From assembly GCF_001750285.1 (NCBI RefSeq), contig NZ_MAMP01000024.1, forward strand, positions 124,001 to 188,000: a stretch of DNA of 64,000 bases, given 5' to 3'. Below are positions 18,592-26,295 of the stretch, one piece after another (the stretch's first letter is position 1; every line of letters begins with the position of its first letter). Made by a program: the position numbers and the translations under genes. This stretch comes from Domibacillus iocasae (GTDB lineage: Bacteria > Bacillota > Bacilli > Bacillales > Domibacillaceae). The notes below the pieces were generated by a model that did not search any database, had not been told where the DNA came from, and saw only the letters and a list, made by a program, of their open reading frames with translations.

Positions 18592-19165
18592 CTTTTTTCC
18601 CCTTTTCTGCAGATTGTGCACGAAACATCGAAAATTCACCCCGGAATACAAGGTCACTGCCAACGGAACTTGACACGTCTACAATTGTTCGTCCTTTTTC
18701 AGACCGAATGACTTTTGCTTTCGCAACGACGCGGCTGCCTTCTTTGACCGGCTGTGTGAAACGAATTTCCGCTTTACCTGTCAGCGCCATTTCATCGTTA
18801 ATCACCGCTACAGCTAATGAATTAGCTTGCGCAAATAAGTGATGACCGCGCGCGATGCCATTTCGCGTAAACACATGCTCTTTTTTTACATCAAAAATCG
18901 AAATGGCGCTTTTGTCTAATTCAATGTCAATAATATCACCGATCACTTCTTCGATGGGAAGTGAGCGCACTTCATCCTGCATGTTTTTCTCTGCTACATA
19001 TTTAATGCGTTCCCGCAGCTCCGGAATGGACAGTTCCATTCGATCCAGCCGAATCGTTTGAACGCTTACGCTGAATTCCTGTGCCAGTTCTTCATCCGTC
19101 ACAAATGGATTTTCCTGAATCGTTTTTTGCAGACGCTCCTGGCGTTCTTTTTTTGATCGTCTCAT
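18575..19165 (-). CDS. fapR: Transcriptional repressor of lipid synthesis FapR
   Basis: Global repressor of fatty acid and phospholipid genes, released by malonyl-CoA. The N-terminal DeoR-like helix-turn-helix (about residues 17-50, [17 protein letters not shown]) is joined to a hot-dog ligand domain with [20 protein letters not shown] and [10 protein letters not shown]. The 196-residue length is normal. It is first in the fapR-plsX-fabD-fabG-acpP operon, and a good FapR operator overlaps its own transcription start, indicating autorepression. Confidence 0.97.
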   Translation of the reverse strand: MRRSKKERQERLQKTIQENPFVTDEELAQEFSVSVQTIRLDRMELSIPELRERIKYVAEKNMQDEVRSLPIEEVIGDIIDIELDKSAISIFDVKKEHVFTRNGIARGHHLFAQANSLAVAVINDEMALTGKAEIRFTQPVKEGSRVVAKAKVIRSEKGRTIVDVSSSVGSDLVFRGEFSMFRAQSAEKGKKDETGN

Positions 19166-19185
19166 CTTCTATCCCACCATCCGAT

Positions 19186-19203
19186 ATTAGGACTAGGTAC
19201 TAA
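19186..19203 (-). promoter_or_regulatory. FapR operator
   Basis: Minus-strand TTAGTACCTAGTCCTAAT matches the known FapR box (TTAGTACC followed by a half-symmetric CTAAT) and lies on the predicted start site of fapR. The family knowledge is from B. subtilis; the match is by eye. Confidence 0.85.
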
Positions 19204-19208
19204 AAAAC

Positions 19209-19237
19209 AGTATAAAGATAACAAAAAAAGAATGCAA
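19209..19237 (-). promoter_or_regulatory. SigA promoter of the fapR operon, -35 inside the recG terminator
   Basis: Minus-strand -35 TTGCAT (19232-19237), 17 bp, -10 TATACT (19209-19214). The -35 hexamer is part of the 3' arm of the recG terminator stem. Confidence 0.8.
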
Positions 19238-19253
19238 GAGGCAACTTGCATTC
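19222..19253 (-). terminator. Terminator after recG
   Basis: Perfect 9-bp stem GAATGCAAG / CTTGCATTC with a 6-base loop, followed by seven T, immediately after the recG stop codon. Confidence 0.85.
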
Positions 19254-21311
19254 TTAGTCCAGCTTTTCGCCGGCGAGTACGCCCGAATCAGTCAAAACGG
19301 CCCGCAGCTGGGCATATTCATCGCTCTTCCAAAAAGCTGGATCATTGATTAATGTTTTTGCATCTTCTCGTGCAGTTTCAAGCGCGCGGTAGTCATGTAC
19401 CATGTCAGCCATTTTAAATTCTGGCAGCCCGCTTTGCTTGCGGCCGAAAAAATCGCCGGGACCGCGCAATTCTAAATCCTTTTCGCTTAGCACAAATCCA
19501 TCATTTGTTTCTGTCATTGCAGTCATACGTTCTTTGCCGGTTTCAGATTTTGGATCGGCAATAAGCATACAATAGGATTGTTCAGAGCCACGTCCAACGC
19601 GTCCACGGAGCTGATGAAGCTGTGACAAGCCAAATCGTTCCGCATCGTAAATAATCATCACTGTCGCATTGGGTACGTTCACACCCACTTCAACAACGGT
19701 TGTCGATACGAGAATATTAAGTTCATTGGCGCTGAACGATTTCATTACTGCGTCTTTTTCTTCCCCACTTAATCGACCGTGCATAAGACCAACTGTGAAT
19801 TTCCCATGAAAATAGCTTGTAAGCTGCGCATGGACATCGAGCGCATTTTGAAAATCAAGTTTTTCTGATTCTTCAATAAGCGGGCAAATGACATATGCCT
19901 GCCGTCCTTTTCGCAGTTCTTTTTCCGTAAACTCAAGAACACGGCCAAGCATCTCTTCTTTTGCCCAATATGTCTCAATCGCTTTACGGCCCGCGGGCAT
20001 TTCGTTAATAATCGACACATCCATTTCACCAAAAACGGTAATGGCAAGTGTCCGCGGAATCGGCGTTGCCGTCATAAATAAAACGTCCGGATTCTCCCCT
20101 TTTGAGCGAAGTACACGCCGCTGGTTGACGCCGAACCGGTGCTGTTCATCTGTAATCACAAGCCCGAGATTATGGAATATAACATCATCTTGAATAAGCG
20201 CATGTGTCCCAATTAAAATATCGATGTCGCCTGCCTGAAGTGCACCAAGCAGTGCTTTCCGACGTTTGCCTTTTACTGTGCCTGTCAACAAGGCGGTCGT
20301 AATGCCAAACGGCTCAAGCATATCATGAAGCGATTTCGCATGCTGCTCAGCCAAAATTTCAGTTGGCACCATTAACGCACCTTGAAACCCGGCTGTTACC
20401 GATGCATAAAGTGCCAGTGTTGCTACCGCTGTTTTCCCGCTGCCAACATCTCCTTGCAGCAGCCGGTTCATCCGATATGGCGACTTCATATCTGCACAAA
20501 TTTCATTCACAGCTTTTTTCTGTGCATTGGTTAACTCAAATGGAAGAGAATCAATTAATTGTTTCAGTTTGGCAAGGTCATATTTTTGTGCGATACCTCC
20601 GGACTGCTCCCGAATCGTTTTTCGGAGCGCCTGCATTTTCAACTGAAAATAAAAAAATTCTTCATACACAAACCGACGGCGTGCCTGCTTCATTTCATCA
20701 TGTGATTCCGGAAAGTGGAGCGCTCGAATCGCTTCTTTTCTTTCCATCAAGCGATACTGTCCAAGTAAGGGAGCTGGCAATGTTTCTTCAATGTGATCAC
20801 CGTACAAGTCAATGGCCTGTTTGACAAGCTTTCGGAATTGCTTCAGCGGGATTGCATTGCGCAGCAAATAAACCGCCTCAAAATCCGTTCCACGCGAATA
20901 GGGTCCAATCTCCAGCAGCTGTCCCGAAACCGACAGCCGGTGGCGGTCCCATTTTCCCGTCACAGTCACTTTATCGCCAACAGATGCTTTTTTCTTTAAA
21001 TAAGGCTGATTAAAAAAGGTCACATTAATCAAATGAGGCCCAGACAGCATTTTAAATGTTAAGCGTGATTTTTTCTTTCCGTAATACATGACAGACGGCT
21101 CTGTTTGAATAATGCCTTCAATTGTTACTTTTTCATCATGTGCCGCTTCTTCAGGGCTTTTCAGCCGCATATCATCATAGCGGGCCGGGACAAACTCCAT
21201 TAAATCACCAACGGTCAGTACTCCAATTGATGACAGAGACAATTCCGCTTCTTTCCCCGCTCCTTTCAACACACTGATTGGCTGGTTAAGGGGATGACCA
21301 ATTTCAAGCAT
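19254..21311 (-). CDS. recG: ATP-dependent DNA helicase RecG
   Basis: Fork-reversing helicase for replication restart and recombination. The N-terminal wedge/OB domain is followed by helicase motifs: GDVGSGKTAVA (Walker A, about residue 290), DEQHRFGV, MTATPIPRT, STTVVEVGVNVPNA and QLRGRVGRG. The ATG at 21311 has AAAGGAGG 7 bases upstream; the longer frame merely translates that ribosome binding site. The 685-residue length is normal. In B. subtilis sdaAB-sdaAA lie upstream; here a terminator and a tandem repeat lie there. Confidence 0.97.
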   Translation of the reverse strand: MLEIGHPLNQPISVLKGAGKEAELSLSSIGVLTVGDLMEFVPARYDDMRLKSPEEAAHDEKVTIEGIIQTEPSVMYYGKKKSRLTFKMLSGPHLINVTFFNQPYLKKKASVGDKVTVTGKWDRHRLSVSGQLLEIGPYSRGTDFEAVYLLRNAIPLKQFRKLVKQAIDLYGDHIEETLPAPLLGQYRLMERKEAIRALHFPESHDEMKQARRRFVYEEFFYFQLKMQALRKTIREQSGGIAQKYDLAKLKQLIDSLPFELTNAQKKAVNEICADMKSPYRMNRLLQGDVGSGKTAVATLALYASVTAGFQGALMVPTEILAEQHAKSLHDMLEPFGITTALLTGTVKGKRRKALLGALQAGDIDILIGTHALIQDDVIFHNLGLVITDEQHRFGVNQRRVLRSKGENPDVLFMTATPIPRTLAITVFGEMDVSIINEMPAGRKAIETYWAKEEMLGRVLEFTEKELRKGRQAYVICPLIEESEKLDFQNALDVHAQLTSYFHGKFTVGLMHGRLSGEEKDAVMKSFSANELNILVSTTVVEVGVNVPNATVMIIYDAERFGLSQLHQLRGRVGRGSEQSYCMLIADPKSETGKERMTAMTETNDGFVLSEKDLELRGPGDFFGRKQSGLPEFKMADMVHDYRALETAREDAKTLINDPAFWKSDEYAQLRAVLTDSGVLAGEKLD

Positions 21312-21333
21312 TCTTTTTCCTCCTTTCATATAC

Positions 21334-21463
21334 AAGGATCAAATGCTAAGATCGCGATGTCAATCGCAACGCATTTGTGACCTGCTTCCTGCTGGCCCAA
21401 GGATCAAATGCTAAAATCGCGACATCATTCGCTGCGCATTTGCGACCTGCGTCCTGCAGGCTT
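21334..21463. repeat. Tandem direct repeat, two 65-bp units
   Basis: Two adjacent 65-bp units (21334-21398 and 21399-21463), each beginning AAGGATCAAATGCTAA and containing ATCGCGA and GCATTTG, differ at about 11 positions. They fill the fakA-recG gap. No gene is seen here. Confidence 0.9.
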
Positions 21464-21469
21464 AATAAG

Positions 21470-21497
21470 AAAAAGAGAGAGAATGATCTCTCTCCCT
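21470..21497 (-). terminator. Terminator after fakA
   Basis: Minus-strand GAGAGAGA-TCAT-TCTCTCTC stem followed by five T, a few bases past the fakA stop. Confidence 0.8.
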
Positions 21498-21501
21498 TGT
21501 T

Positions 21502-23172
21502 TTATTCAATAGAAAAAATAAATGGATACAGCGGCTGCTTTCCACCGTGGACTTCCACTTCAACATCCGAATAATTTTCCTCAATAAAATCTGTTACTTG
21601 TCCCACTATTTCCTCCGAGGCTTCTTCCCCATAAATAACTGTGACAATTTCTGATTCATCATCGAGCAGTGATTGAAGAAGCTCTTTCGCCGTTTCTATT
21701 ATTTCGGAATGCGTGACAACGATTTTGCCTTCTGCCAGACCCATGAAATCGTCTTTTTTAATATCAATGCCGTCAATGGTCGTATCCCGGACAGCATGCG
21801 TTACTTGCCCTGTCTTCACTTGAGCAGACGCTGCAGTCATAGCATCACGGTTTGATGATTCATTCCCATCCGGATTAAATGCAAGTAAAGCCGCCAGCCC
21901 TTGTGGGACTGTTTTCGTTAAAATGACAGAAACATTGGCTTCTGATACTTCCGCCGCCTGTTCTGCGGCCATAATAATATTTTTATTATTCGGCAGCACA
22001 AAAACATGCTCAGCGTGACAATGTTCAATGGCCTTCACGATATCCTCAGTAGACGGATTCATTGTCTGGCCGCCTTCAATCACAGCGGTTGCGCCGATAC
22101 TTGTAAACAATTCACCAACACCCGATCCCATCGCAACCGTCACAACACCATATTTCGCTTTTTCAGCTGGCTTGGCGGCTGCAGGTACTGAAGACGACTT
22201 TGTAATGGCGCTATGCTGCTCACGCATATTTTCAATCTTCATATTGATCAAGCTGCCGTATTGCTGTCCGATCGTCAGCACATCACCCGGATGCTCGGCA
22301 TGGATGTGTACTTTGGCAATTTCATCATCGGAAATGACAAGCAGTGAATCACCAAATTCACTCAGTTCATGGCGAAACCGATCTTCGGAAAAAGGATTTT
22401 TTGATAGTTTTTTTTCGTCGAACTTCACCATAAATTCGGTGCAATAGCCAAATTCGATGTCTTCTGTGTTCATAAAGCTTTGTACACTTTTATGATGCTC
22501 GGCACTAACAAGATCCATCATGTCCTGCCGCGTTGAGAGCGCTGCTGGAAGTGCTTCTCCTTTAAGTTCAGCTAAAAAGCCTTCATACACAAGCAAAAGC
22601 CCTTGTCCGCCGCTGTCCACCACGCCCACTTCTTTTAAGACAGGCAGAAGCTCAGGCGTCCGGTTCAACGAAGCCTGTCCTTCTTCTACAAATGCCTCCA
22701 TGACAGCAATAATATTCGCTTCTTTTTGTGAAACGGCTACTGCTTTTTTGGCTGCATCTTTTGCGACCGTTAAGATCGTTCCTTCCACCGGCTTCATAAC
22801 CGCTTTATAAGCTGTTTGGACGCCCGCTTCAAACGCAGCGGCCAGTTCAAAAGCCGAGACTTCCTGCTTGTTGGCGATTGCTTTTGAAAAGCCTCGGAAA
22901 AGCTGAGACAAAATAACGCCGGAATTTCCCCGCGCGCCCATCAAAAGCCCTTTCGACAGCGCTTCCGCCGTTTTGCCGAAATGCGTTTGTTTTGACGATT
23001 CGGTTTCTTTTGCTCCTGATGTCATCGACAAATTCATATTCGTTCCCGTGTCGCCATCCGGAACCGGAAACACATTCAATGCATCTACCATATCCGCATT
23101 CACCGATAAATGCTGCGCGCCCGCCTGAACCATCCTGGCAAAGCGCAGCCCGTCCAATGAAGTCATACCCAC
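21502..23172 (-). CDS. fakA: Fatty acid kinase / DAK2-domain protein (YloV)
   Basis: Phosphorylates fatty acids bound to a FakB carrier, feeding PlsX/PlsY phospholipid synthesis. The N-terminal DhaL-like domain has NVFPVPDGDTGTNMNLSMT, whose Asp residues bind Mg-ATP, then MGARGNSGVILSQL and VGVVDSGGQGLLLVYEG. The C-terminal half is the DegV-like partner region. It starts at a GTG (23172), chosen for AGGAGG at 8 bases; a downstream ATG is 14 bases away. The 556-residue length is normal. It follows asp23 with an 18-bp gap, as yloU-yloV do in B. subtilis. Confidence 0.93.
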   Translation of the reverse strand: MGMTSLDGLRFARMVQAGAQHLSVNADMVDALNVFPVPDGDTGTNMNLSMTSGAKETESSKQTHFGKTAEALSKGLLMGARGNSGVILSQLFRGFSKAIANKQEVSAFELAAAFEAGVQTAYKAVMKPVEGTILTVAKDAAKKAVAVSQKEANIIAVMEAFVEEGQASLNRTPELLPVLKEVGVVDSGGQGLLLVYEGFLAELKGEALPAALSTRQDMMDLVSAEHHKSVQSFMNTEDIEFGYCTEFMVKFDEKKLSKNPFSEDRFRHELSEFGDSLLVISDDEIAKVHIHAEHPGDVLTIGQQYGSLINMKIENMREQHSAITKSSSVPAAAKPAEKAKYGVVTVAMGSGVGELFTSIGATAVIEGGQTMNPSTEDIVKAIEHCHAEHVFVLPNNKNIIMAAEQAAEVSEANVSVILTKTVPQGLAALLAFNPDGNESSNRDAMTAASAQVKTGQVTHAVRDTTIDGIDIKKDDFMGLAEGKIVVTHSEIIETAKELLQSLLDDESEIVTVIYGEEASEEIVGQVTDFIEENYSDVEVEVHGGKQPLYPFIFSIE

Positions 23173-23190
23173 AAAAATTTCCTCCTCACA

Positions 23191-23553
23191 CTACGGGTTC
23201 GTTACCCGTACACCCTGTACAAAAATATTAACAGAATCGACTGACAGCCCGACTGTTTGATTAAGCGTGTATTTTACTTTTGACTGAACATTACTCGCCA
23301 CTTCGGAAATTTTTGTTCCATAGCTAACGATAATGTACATGTCAATAAAAATGCGGTCTTCTTCCTGGCGTACGATCACGCCGCGCGTGAAATTTTCACG
23401 GCGCAAAATTTCCGCAATGCCATCTTTTAATTGTTTTTTTGACGCCATGCCGACAATGCCATAGCAGTCTACTGCCGCGCCACCTGCAATCATCGCGATC
23501 ACTTCATTTGAAATGTCAATTTGACCGAGCTCTGTCGTTAATTCAATCGTCAC
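23191..23553 (-). CDS. yloU: Asp23/Gls24 family envelope-stress-like protein (YloU)
   Basis: A 120-residue Asp23-domain protein; relatives are linked to cell-envelope homeostasis. It shows IDISNEVIAMIAGGAAVDCYGIVGM near the start, a strand-rich centre with FIDMYIIVSYGTKI and the C-terminal VNIFVQGVRV. The start is GTG after GCGAGGAGG. It is divergent from rpmB, with about 220 bp between them. The role with fakA is inferred only from the conserved pairing. Confidence 0.92.
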   Translation of the reverse strand: MTIELTTELGQIDISNEVIAMIAGGAAVDCYGIVGMASKKQLKDGIAEILRRENFTRGVIVRQEEDRIFIDMYIIVSYGTKISEVASNVQSKVKYTLNQTVGLSVDSVNIFVQGVRVTNP

Positions 23554-23683
23554 AAAAAATCCTCCTCGCGAATCAAACTATAGTCATTTTACTATATTTA
23601 TATACAACTTCACAACTGAACAAACGAATTGACTGCCTTTTTAACTGTCAAGTGATTTTTCTTGAAAGACTTTTTCAAAGCTG

Positions 23684-23712
23684 TTGCATTCATTGGTTGA
23701 TTATGATAAATT
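23684..23712 (+). promoter_or_regulatory. Possible SigA promoter of rpmB
   Basis: Plus-strand TTGCAT (23684-23689), 17 bp, TAAATT (23707-23712), 64 bp before the rpmB start. The -10 is imperfect. Confidence 0.45.
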
Positions 23713-23776
23713 ATTTAAGTGTCTTGCACATAAAAACGTAGACAATGATGATCCTCAATAGTAAGGAGTGAATACA

Positions 23777-23965
23777 ATGCCAAAAAAATGTGTTATTTCT
23801 GGCCGTAAAGCACGTACTGGAAACAACCGCTCACACGCGATGAATTCAAGTAAACGTACATGGGGCGCTAACCTTCAAAAAGTTCGTATCCTCGTTGACG
23901 GTAAACCAAAACGTGTTTGGGTTTCTGCCCGCGCACTTAAATCTGGAAAAGTTGAACGTGTTTAA
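23777..23965 (+). CDS. rpmB: 50S ribosomal protein L28
   Basis: Large-subunit protein, 62 residues, beginning [20 protein letters not shown] and ending [12 protein letters not shown], as in Bacillus L28. The ATG at 23777 has AAGGAG at a good distance, so the in-frame GTG 9 bases earlier is not needed. It is one of only two plus-strand genes in the window and converges on spoVM through a shared terminator. Confidence 0.98.
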   Translation: MPKKCVISGRKARTGNNRSHAMNSSKRTWGANLQKVRILVDGKPKRVWVSARALKSGKVERV

Positions 23966-23976
23966 TTTTTCCATAA

Positions 23977-24017
23977 ATAAAAAAGCACCGGCGCCAAATG
24001 GCACTGGTGCTTTTTTA
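23977..24017. terminator. Bidirectional terminator between rpmB and spoVM
   Basis: AGCACCGGCGCC-AAAT-GGCACTGGTGCT stem flanked by an A run on the left and a T run on the right, so it can serve both strands. Its right flank includes the spoVM stop codon (24015-24017). Confidence 0.85.
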
Positions 24018-24098
24018 TTTTCTTTTTTTTCCGGCTGACAGCACCATACGGATCATGCCCCCGACGAATTTCGGCAGTTTCAACGTGTAAAATTTCAA
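24015..24098 (-). CDS. spoVM: Stage V sporulation protein M
   Basis: I found this 27-codon gene by translating the gap by hand. The protein starts [14 protein letters not shown], continues MIRMVLSAG and ends KKRK; B. subtilis SpoVM begins MKFYTIKLPKFLGG. Pro9, needed for recognising convex forespore membrane in the family, is present, and the amphipathic helix pattern is kept. The start is TTG at 24098, preceded by GGGAGGAG at 6-8 bases, and overlaps the thiN stop (TTGA). The location between thiN and rpmB is identical to B. subtilis. It localises to the forespore surface and anchors SpoIVA coat assembly. Confidence 0.93.
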   Translation of the reverse strand: MKFYTLKLPKFVGGMIRMVLSAGKKRK

Positions 24099-24748
24099 TG
24101 GCTTCTCCTCCCGTCACGGCTTCTTATAACCATTAATATGCCTGAACGGAACGAAAAGACCCCCTTTTTTTCAATGAGTTCATTGCTGACACACCTTGAA
24201 GAACCTTTTTGGACAGTATAATTGTAAAGCGGAAATTTAAACCCCGAAAGTGTCAGCCCTTCCACTTGTTCACTCATGGCAAAAAACGAAATATATGGCC
24301 ATTTTTCTTTTTGGGCAATGGCCGCTTCTCCCGGTGAATAAACAGAAATTTCATTTTGGCGGTCAACAATCATAACAGGACAATCCAGTTCTTTTTTCAT
24401 AAGCAATGTAACCGCGCCGAAAAAGTGGTCAAGGCGCCCGCCTGTCACTCCGTACAAAAAAATCGCTTCTGGATGTTGCTTTACAGCAGCATTCAACGCA
24501 ATTTCAAGATCAGTTTCATCTTTTTCAGCCGGAAATTGAACATAATCCGGAACCATAGCTGCAACCCGTTCCCATTCTTCAGTCGTTATCGAGTCAAAGT
24601 CCCCAAACGCTTTGGCAGGTATAATGCCTCGTTCGAGCAAATAAAGGGCGCCCCGATCGACGCCAATCCATTGCTCCTCCTTCTCAAGATCCGCATTTAA
24701 ATTTGGCAGCTCATCTTCAGGCCCGCCGGCTACGATCCGAATGATCAC
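24095..24748 (-). CDS. thiN: Thiamine pyrophosphokinase
   Basis: Converts thiamine plus ATP to thiamine diphosphate. Landmarks are [15 protein letters not shown] (about residues 28-42), FGDFDSI and the C-terminal half of the active site with [11 protein letters not shown] and [15 protein letters not shown]. The 217-residue length is normal. It overlaps rpe by four bases upstream and spoVM by four bases downstream. Confidence 0.96.
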   Translation of the reverse strand: MIIRIVAGGPEDELPNLNADLEKEEQWIGVDRGALYLLERGIIPAKAFGDFDSITTEEWERVAAMVPDYVQFPAEKDETDLEIALNAAVKQHPEAIFLYGVTGGRLDHFFGAVTLLMKKELDCPVMIVDRQNEISVYSPGEAAIAQKEKWPYISFFAMSEQVEGLTLSGFKFPLYNYTVQKGSSRCVSNELIEKKGVFSFRSGILMVIRSRDGRRSH

Positions 24749-25404
24749 GCGCTTTCTGCAGCCGCACGAATTGCCTGAATCGCCGCACCTCGGTCCTTTT
24801 CATTGTAAATGGCGGACCCGGCAACGAGAACATTCGCACCTGCTTCAGCACAAATTTTAGCCGTTTCTGCATTTACACCGCCGTCCACTTCGATATCAAC
24901 TACTACGCCTGCCTCTACAATCATTTCACGGACACGGCGGATTTTTGGTACAACCGCTTCAATAAAAGATTGGCCGCCAAATCCAGGATTCACTGTCATT
25001 AACAGAACCATATCGATGTCGCGAATGACATATTGGAGTACATCTGCCGGCGTAGATGGGTTTAAGACGACCCCCGCTTTGACACCAAATGAACGGATAA
25101 GCTGAATGGTCCGGTGCAAGTGCGGGCACGCTTCAGCATGAACCGTAATAATGTCCGCTCCCGCTTTCGCAAACGCTTCAATGTATCGGTCCGGATTGCT
25201 GACCATTAAGTGCACGTCCAGCGGCAGGGCCGTTACCGGACGGATCGCTTCTACAATAAGCGGACCGATCGTAATATTTGGCACAAAATGACCATCCATT
25301 ACATCAACATGGATATAATCCGCGCCACCGTTTTCCACGTCTTTTACTTCTTCACCAAGCCGCGCAAAGTCAGCGGACAAAATAGAAGGGGCAATCTTGA
25401 TCAT
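24745..25404 (-). CDS. rpe: Ribulose-phosphate 3-epimerase
   Basis: TIM-barrel enzyme of the pentose phosphate pathway, interconverting ribulose- and xylulose-5-phosphate. The family boxes are in order: [52 protein letters not shown] and EVDGGVN. The 219-residue length is normal. It follows rsgA by four bases and overlaps thiN. Confidence 0.98.
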   Translation of the reverse strand: MIKIAPSILSADFARLGEEVKDVENGGADYIHVDVMDGHFVPNITIGPLIVEAIRPVTALPLDVHLMVSNPDRYIEAFAKAGADIITVHAEACPHLHRTIQLIRSFGVKAGVVLNPSTPADVLQYVIRDIDMVLLMTVNPGFGGQSFIEAVVPKIRRVREMIVEAGVVVDIEVDGGVNAETAKICAEAGANVLVAGSAIYNEKDRGAAIQAIRAAAESA

Positions 25405-25408
25405 AACA

Positions 25409-26284
25409 TCAGTACCTCGGCTTTCTCTCTTTAATTTCCTCTATAAACTGCAAATAATGATCGTAACGATAAGAAGGTATTTCTTCCTTCTCCACCGCTT
25501 GTTTTACGGCACATTTTGGTTCATTAATATGAATACAGCCACGAAATTTGCAAGAAGAGCTCAACTCTGCCATCTCGGGAAAGCAAGACGAAACATCTTC
25601 CACATCAATTCCATCAAACTCCAACGAACTGAATCCAGGCGTATCTGCGACCAGCCCGCCCGCTGCCGGAATTAATTCCACGTGCCGGGTTGTATGCTTG
25701 CCGCGGCCTAGAGAGCTCGAAATTTCATCCGTTTTTAATGCGAGATCCGGTCGAATCGCATTTAATAGTGATGATTTTCCAACGCCTGATTGTCCTGCAA
25801 AAACAGACGTCTTACCGGTTAAATAATCTTCAAGCGAGTTTAGGCCAGCCATCGTTTCAGAAGATGTTTCCACGACGGTATAGCCAATCTTCCGATAATC
25901 TGCAATAAATGCGTTCAGCTTTTTCAAATCGTCAGCCAGATCCATCTTTGTCAGACAAATAACCGGTTCGATATGTTTTGACTCGATCAGCACTAAAAAC
26001 CGGTCGAGCAGCATTGTACTGAACGCTGGTTCCATCGCCGAAAAAACGAGCACCGCCTGGTCAATATTAGCGACCGGCGGCCGAACAAGATCATTTTTTC
26101 GTTCTCCAATGGATAAAACATAGCCTTCTTTATCATTTTCCGCTTCATATTCAACATAATCTCCGACGAGCGGGGTAATGTTACGCTTTCGAAATACTCC
26201 CCGACCGCGGCATTGAATAATGTTTTCCCCATCAAGTACGTAGTAAAAACCGCTTAACGCTTTAATGATTTTGCCTTCTGGCAT
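25409..26284 (-). CDS. rsgA: Small ribosomal subunit biogenesis GTPase RsgA
   Basis: Checks late 30S maturation (CpgA/YloQ). It has an N-terminal OB fold, then circularly permuted GTPase motifs: G4 in CLTKMDLAD (about residue 110), G1 in [12 protein letters not shown] (about 165) and G3 in ADTPGFSS. The C-terminal zinc knuckle has Cys and His in [15 protein letters not shown]. The 291-residue length is normal. Placed directly after prkC, as in B. subtilis, where the kinase can phosphorylate it. Confidence 0.97.
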   Translation of the reverse strand: MPEGKIIKALSGFYYVLDGENIIQCRGRGVFRKRNITPLVGDYVEYEAENDKEGYVLSIGERKNDLVRPPVANIDQAVLVFSAMEPAFSTMLLDRFLVLIESKHIEPVICLTKMDLADDLKKLNAFIADYRKIGYTVVETSSETMAGLNSLEDYLTGKTSVFAGQSGVGKSSLLNAIRPDLALKTDEISSSLGRGKHTTRHVELIPAAGGLVADTPGFSSLEFDGIDVEDVSSCFPEMAELSSSCKFRGCIHINEPKCAVKQAVEKEEIPSYRYDHYLQFIEEIKERKPRY

Positions 26285-26295
26285 GTAGCACCACC

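Noticed and set aside
23554-23776. Possible small RNA or extra gene between yloU and rpmB
   Set aside because: The gap has AT-rich promoter-like DNA for both genes and a short TATAGT / ACTATA inverted repeat, but no terminator-like structure or coding frame with a ribosome binding site.
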